Origin: an uncultured Collinsella sp.
Lineage (GTDB): Bacteria > Actinomycetota > Coriobacteriia > Coriobacteriales > Coriobacteriaceae
Length of the DNA: 7,048 bases
Direction of reading: 5' to 3'
NCBI GenBank assembly: GCA_900545505.1
Contig: UQZC01000082.1
Coordinates: 1 to 7,048 of the forward strand
The notes beneath the pieces are model-generated. The model saw only the letters and a list, made by a program, of their open reading frames with translations, searched no databases and had not been told where the DNA came from. Each line of letters starts with the position of its first letter. Positions within the stretch are counted from its first letter, which is position 1. This document shows, one piece after another, positions 6,033-7,048 of this stretch. Made by a program: the position numbers and the translations under genes.

Positions 6033-6060
6033 GAGGGCGTCCTCTTTCAAGGGCGCCCTC
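6033..6060. terminator. Strong hairpin after the EIIA gene, without a T-run
   Basis: GAGGGCGTCC (6033-6042) pairs with GGGCGCCCTC (6051-6060) around an 8-base loop. On the + strand all ten positions pair, one as G-U; on the minus strand that pair becomes an A-C mismatch. It starts 43 bases after the EIIA stop codon, where a 3'-end structure would be expected, but neither side has a run of T. It may be a factor-assisted terminator or a stabiliser of the upstream transcript. Confidence 0.35.
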
Positions 6061-6103
6061 CGTAAACGTGTTTGAATTGTAGACTAATGGCCACGTGCAC
6101 TTG

Positions 6104-6601
6104 CTAGCGCTCGCGAGCAACGATGAGCTGGTCCATCTCTTCGACATGCACGCCAACGGAGCCCTTGATGCTCGAGAACTCAACGGAGTTGCACACCAAG
6201 ATGGGAACCGTCACATCGTAGCCCTCGGCAGCAATTGCCTCGCGATCGAACTCAATGAGCACATCGCCCTTATGGACGATGTCGCCCACTTGCGCATGTA
6301 CGGTAAAGTGCTTGCCCTCGAGCTGAACAGTGTCCAAACCAACGTGGATGAGCACGTCCAAGCCATCGACCGTGTTAAGCGCAACGGCGTGTCCCGTGGG
6401 AAAAATAGCCTCGACCTTGGCATCAGCCGGCGCGATCACGCGCGTTCCGGTGGGCTGAATCGCCACGCCCTGGCCCAAAAGGCCGGTGGCAAACGTCTGA
6501 TCGTTTACCTCGGAAAGCGGAATGACGTCACCCGAGATGGGAGCATCCAACGTAAGGACTCGACCACGCATACCAAAAGACCTTAGGACTTTAGTGAACA
6601 T
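6104..6601 (-). CDS. crr: PTS sugar transporter subunit EIIA, glucose/GlcNAc family (lone domain)
   Basis: This is a 165-residue single-domain EIIA of the glucose family (PTS_EIIA_1). It takes phosphate from HPr and passes it to the EIIB domain of a sugar permease; in many bacteria the free form also signals carbon status. The fold marks are clear: LDAPISGDVIPLSEV (18-32), GVAIQPTG (45-52), APADAKVEAIFPTGHA with active-site H71, and VLIHVGLDTV with H86, the residue expected to carry phosphate. The 15-residue spacing between the two histidines equals H75-H90 of E. coli EIIA-Glc. ATG 6601 is preceded by GAGGGGGAG; an ATG at codon 11 is a less likely start. No EIIB or EIIC lies in the window, so the partner is elsewhere. 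Lying between glmM and nagB, it may serve N-acetylglucosamine or glucosamine uptake, but glucose is equally possible. The symbol crr is by family likeness. Confidence 0.9.
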   Translation of the reverse strand: MFTKVLRSFGMRGRVLTLDAPISGDVIPLSEVNDQTFATGLLGQGVAIQPTGTRVIAPADAKVEAIFPTGHAVALNTVDGLDVLIHVGLDTVQLEGKHFTVHAQVGDIVHKGDVLIEFDREAIAAEGYDVTVPILVCNSVEFSSIKGSVGVHVEEMDQLIVARER

Positions 6602-6642
6602 GCTCCCCCTCGGACATACCGATCAACCAAAATAACCTTAAC

Positions 6643-6672
6643 AGTTTACCACTTGGCACCCGTTTTTGACCA
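6643..6672 (-). promoter_or_regulatory. Weak promoter candidate before the EIIA gene
   Basis: TGGTCA (6672-6667) and TAAACT (6648-6643) on the minus strand are 18 bases apart, each four of six to consensus, and the -35 box borders the glmM stop codon. The 71-base gap 6602-6672 shows no terminator, so the EIIA gene may instead, or also, be read from the glmM transcript. Confidence 0.25.
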
Positions 6673-7048
6673 TTAGGGAAGTTCGCGCTTGACAACCTCG
6701 ACGATGTCGTCGACAACGCGCTGAGTCAGCTCGTGCGTCTCGGCCTCGGCCATCACGCGGACCAGCGGCTCGGTACCGCTCGGGCGCACCAGAATGCGGC
6801 CGCGGCCGTCAAGCTCCTTCTCGGCAGCAGCGACGGCATCCCAGATGGGCTGGCAATCGTCCAGACCAGCCTTGTTGTCGGAATGCACGTTGACGAGTAC
6901 CTGCGGGTACTTCTTCATGATACCGGCAAGATCGGTGAGGGTGCGACCGGTGCGCTTGAGCACGGCCAGCAGCTGCAGAGCCGTCACCAGGCCGTCACCG
7001 GTGGTGTTGTGCTCCAGGAAGATGATGTGGCCGTACGACCGCGACGCA
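6673..7048 (-). CDS. glmM: Phosphoglucosamine mutase, C-terminal part (5' end outside window)
   Basis: GlmM turns glucosamine-6-phosphate into glucosamine-1-phosphate, an early step toward UDP-GlcNAc for peptidoglycan. The window holds the last 124 residues of a protein usually near 445-450. The end of domain 3 is recognised by GHIIFLEHNTTGDGLVTALQL (visible residues 6-26), and domain 4 by the phosphate-binding loop RPSGTEPLVRVM at about residue 88 onward. The serine phosphorylation site and metal-binding loop lie in the missing part. The sugar-binding loop that normally reads GGEQSGH in this family reads ASRSYGH here (residues 1-7), an unexpected change lying right at the window edge. The frame is open to the edge. 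The neighbours are the EIIA gene and nagB, which acts on the same substrate in the opposite metabolic direction. Confidence 0.93.
   Translation of the reverse strand, partial: ASRSYGHIIFLEHNTTGDGLVTALQLLAVLKRTGRTLTDLAGIMKKYPQVLVNVHSDNKAGLDDCQPIWDAVAAAEKELDGRGRILVRPSGTEPLVRVMAEAETHELTQRVVDDIVEVVKRELP

Noticed and set aside
5833..6183. N-terminal extension of nagB
   Set aside because: Homologs begin at MKIIKA, the ribosome site supports ATG 5832, and the extra stretch is the leader and promoter region.
6095..6586. 163-codon + strand frame opposite the EIIA gene
   Set aside because: Antisense shadow of a clearly recognised PTS EIIA.

Overview
The window most likely comes from a high-GC, Gram-positive-like gut bacterium of the Coriobacteriia (Actinomycetota), with Collinsella or a close relative as the best guess. 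The reasons are the mix of Firmicutes-type protein variants (NagB with GIGNNGH, a lone glucose-family EIIA) with GC-rich, C-ending codon usage, and a large STAND-ATPase/BTAD regulator of the kind common in that class. This is judged by eye and has not been confirmed by a search.

Left part (1-1662, + strand). Positions 1-134 hold no credible gene but fold into several hairpins, the first a perfect 10-bp stem at 2-26. A class I SAM-dependent methyltransferase follows. Its real start is probably the GTG at 245 behind an AGGAGG, not the upstream ATG. Next come a short leader with two GC-rich hairpins, a small CRM-domain RNA/ribosome-binding protein (YhbY family), and a textbook intrinsic terminator at 1628-1662.

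Middle part (1661-5043, - strand). A single large regulatory gene converges on yhbY. It encodes an N-terminal STAND/MalT-like P-loop ATPase, a long helical middle, a winged-helix DNA-binding domain and a C-terminal BTAD domain. The reading frame is broken inside the winged helix near 2320-2335, so the gene is split into a 783-codon upstream part and a C-terminal part in another frame. The 388 bases upstream (4656-5043) hold no convincing gene; they contain a tandem 8-bp repeat and end at the nagB terminator.

Right part (5044-7048, - strand). Three amino-sugar/PTS genes lie in the order glmM (partial, entering from the right edge), a lone EIIA of the glucose/GlcNAc family, and nagB, which ends in a strong intrinsic terminator. 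GlmM makes glucosamine-1-phosphate for cell wall synthesis. NagB deaminates glucosamine-6-phosphate to fructose-6-phosphate. The EIIA would pass phosphate to a sugar permease encoded elsewhere. Together they sit at the branch point between building and burning amino sugars. nagB seems to have its own promoter and a folded leader.

I did not find a clear new multi-gene system. The points most worth checking are the frameshifted regulator, the folded region at the left edge, the structured nagB leader, and the unusual residues in GlmM and YhbY.
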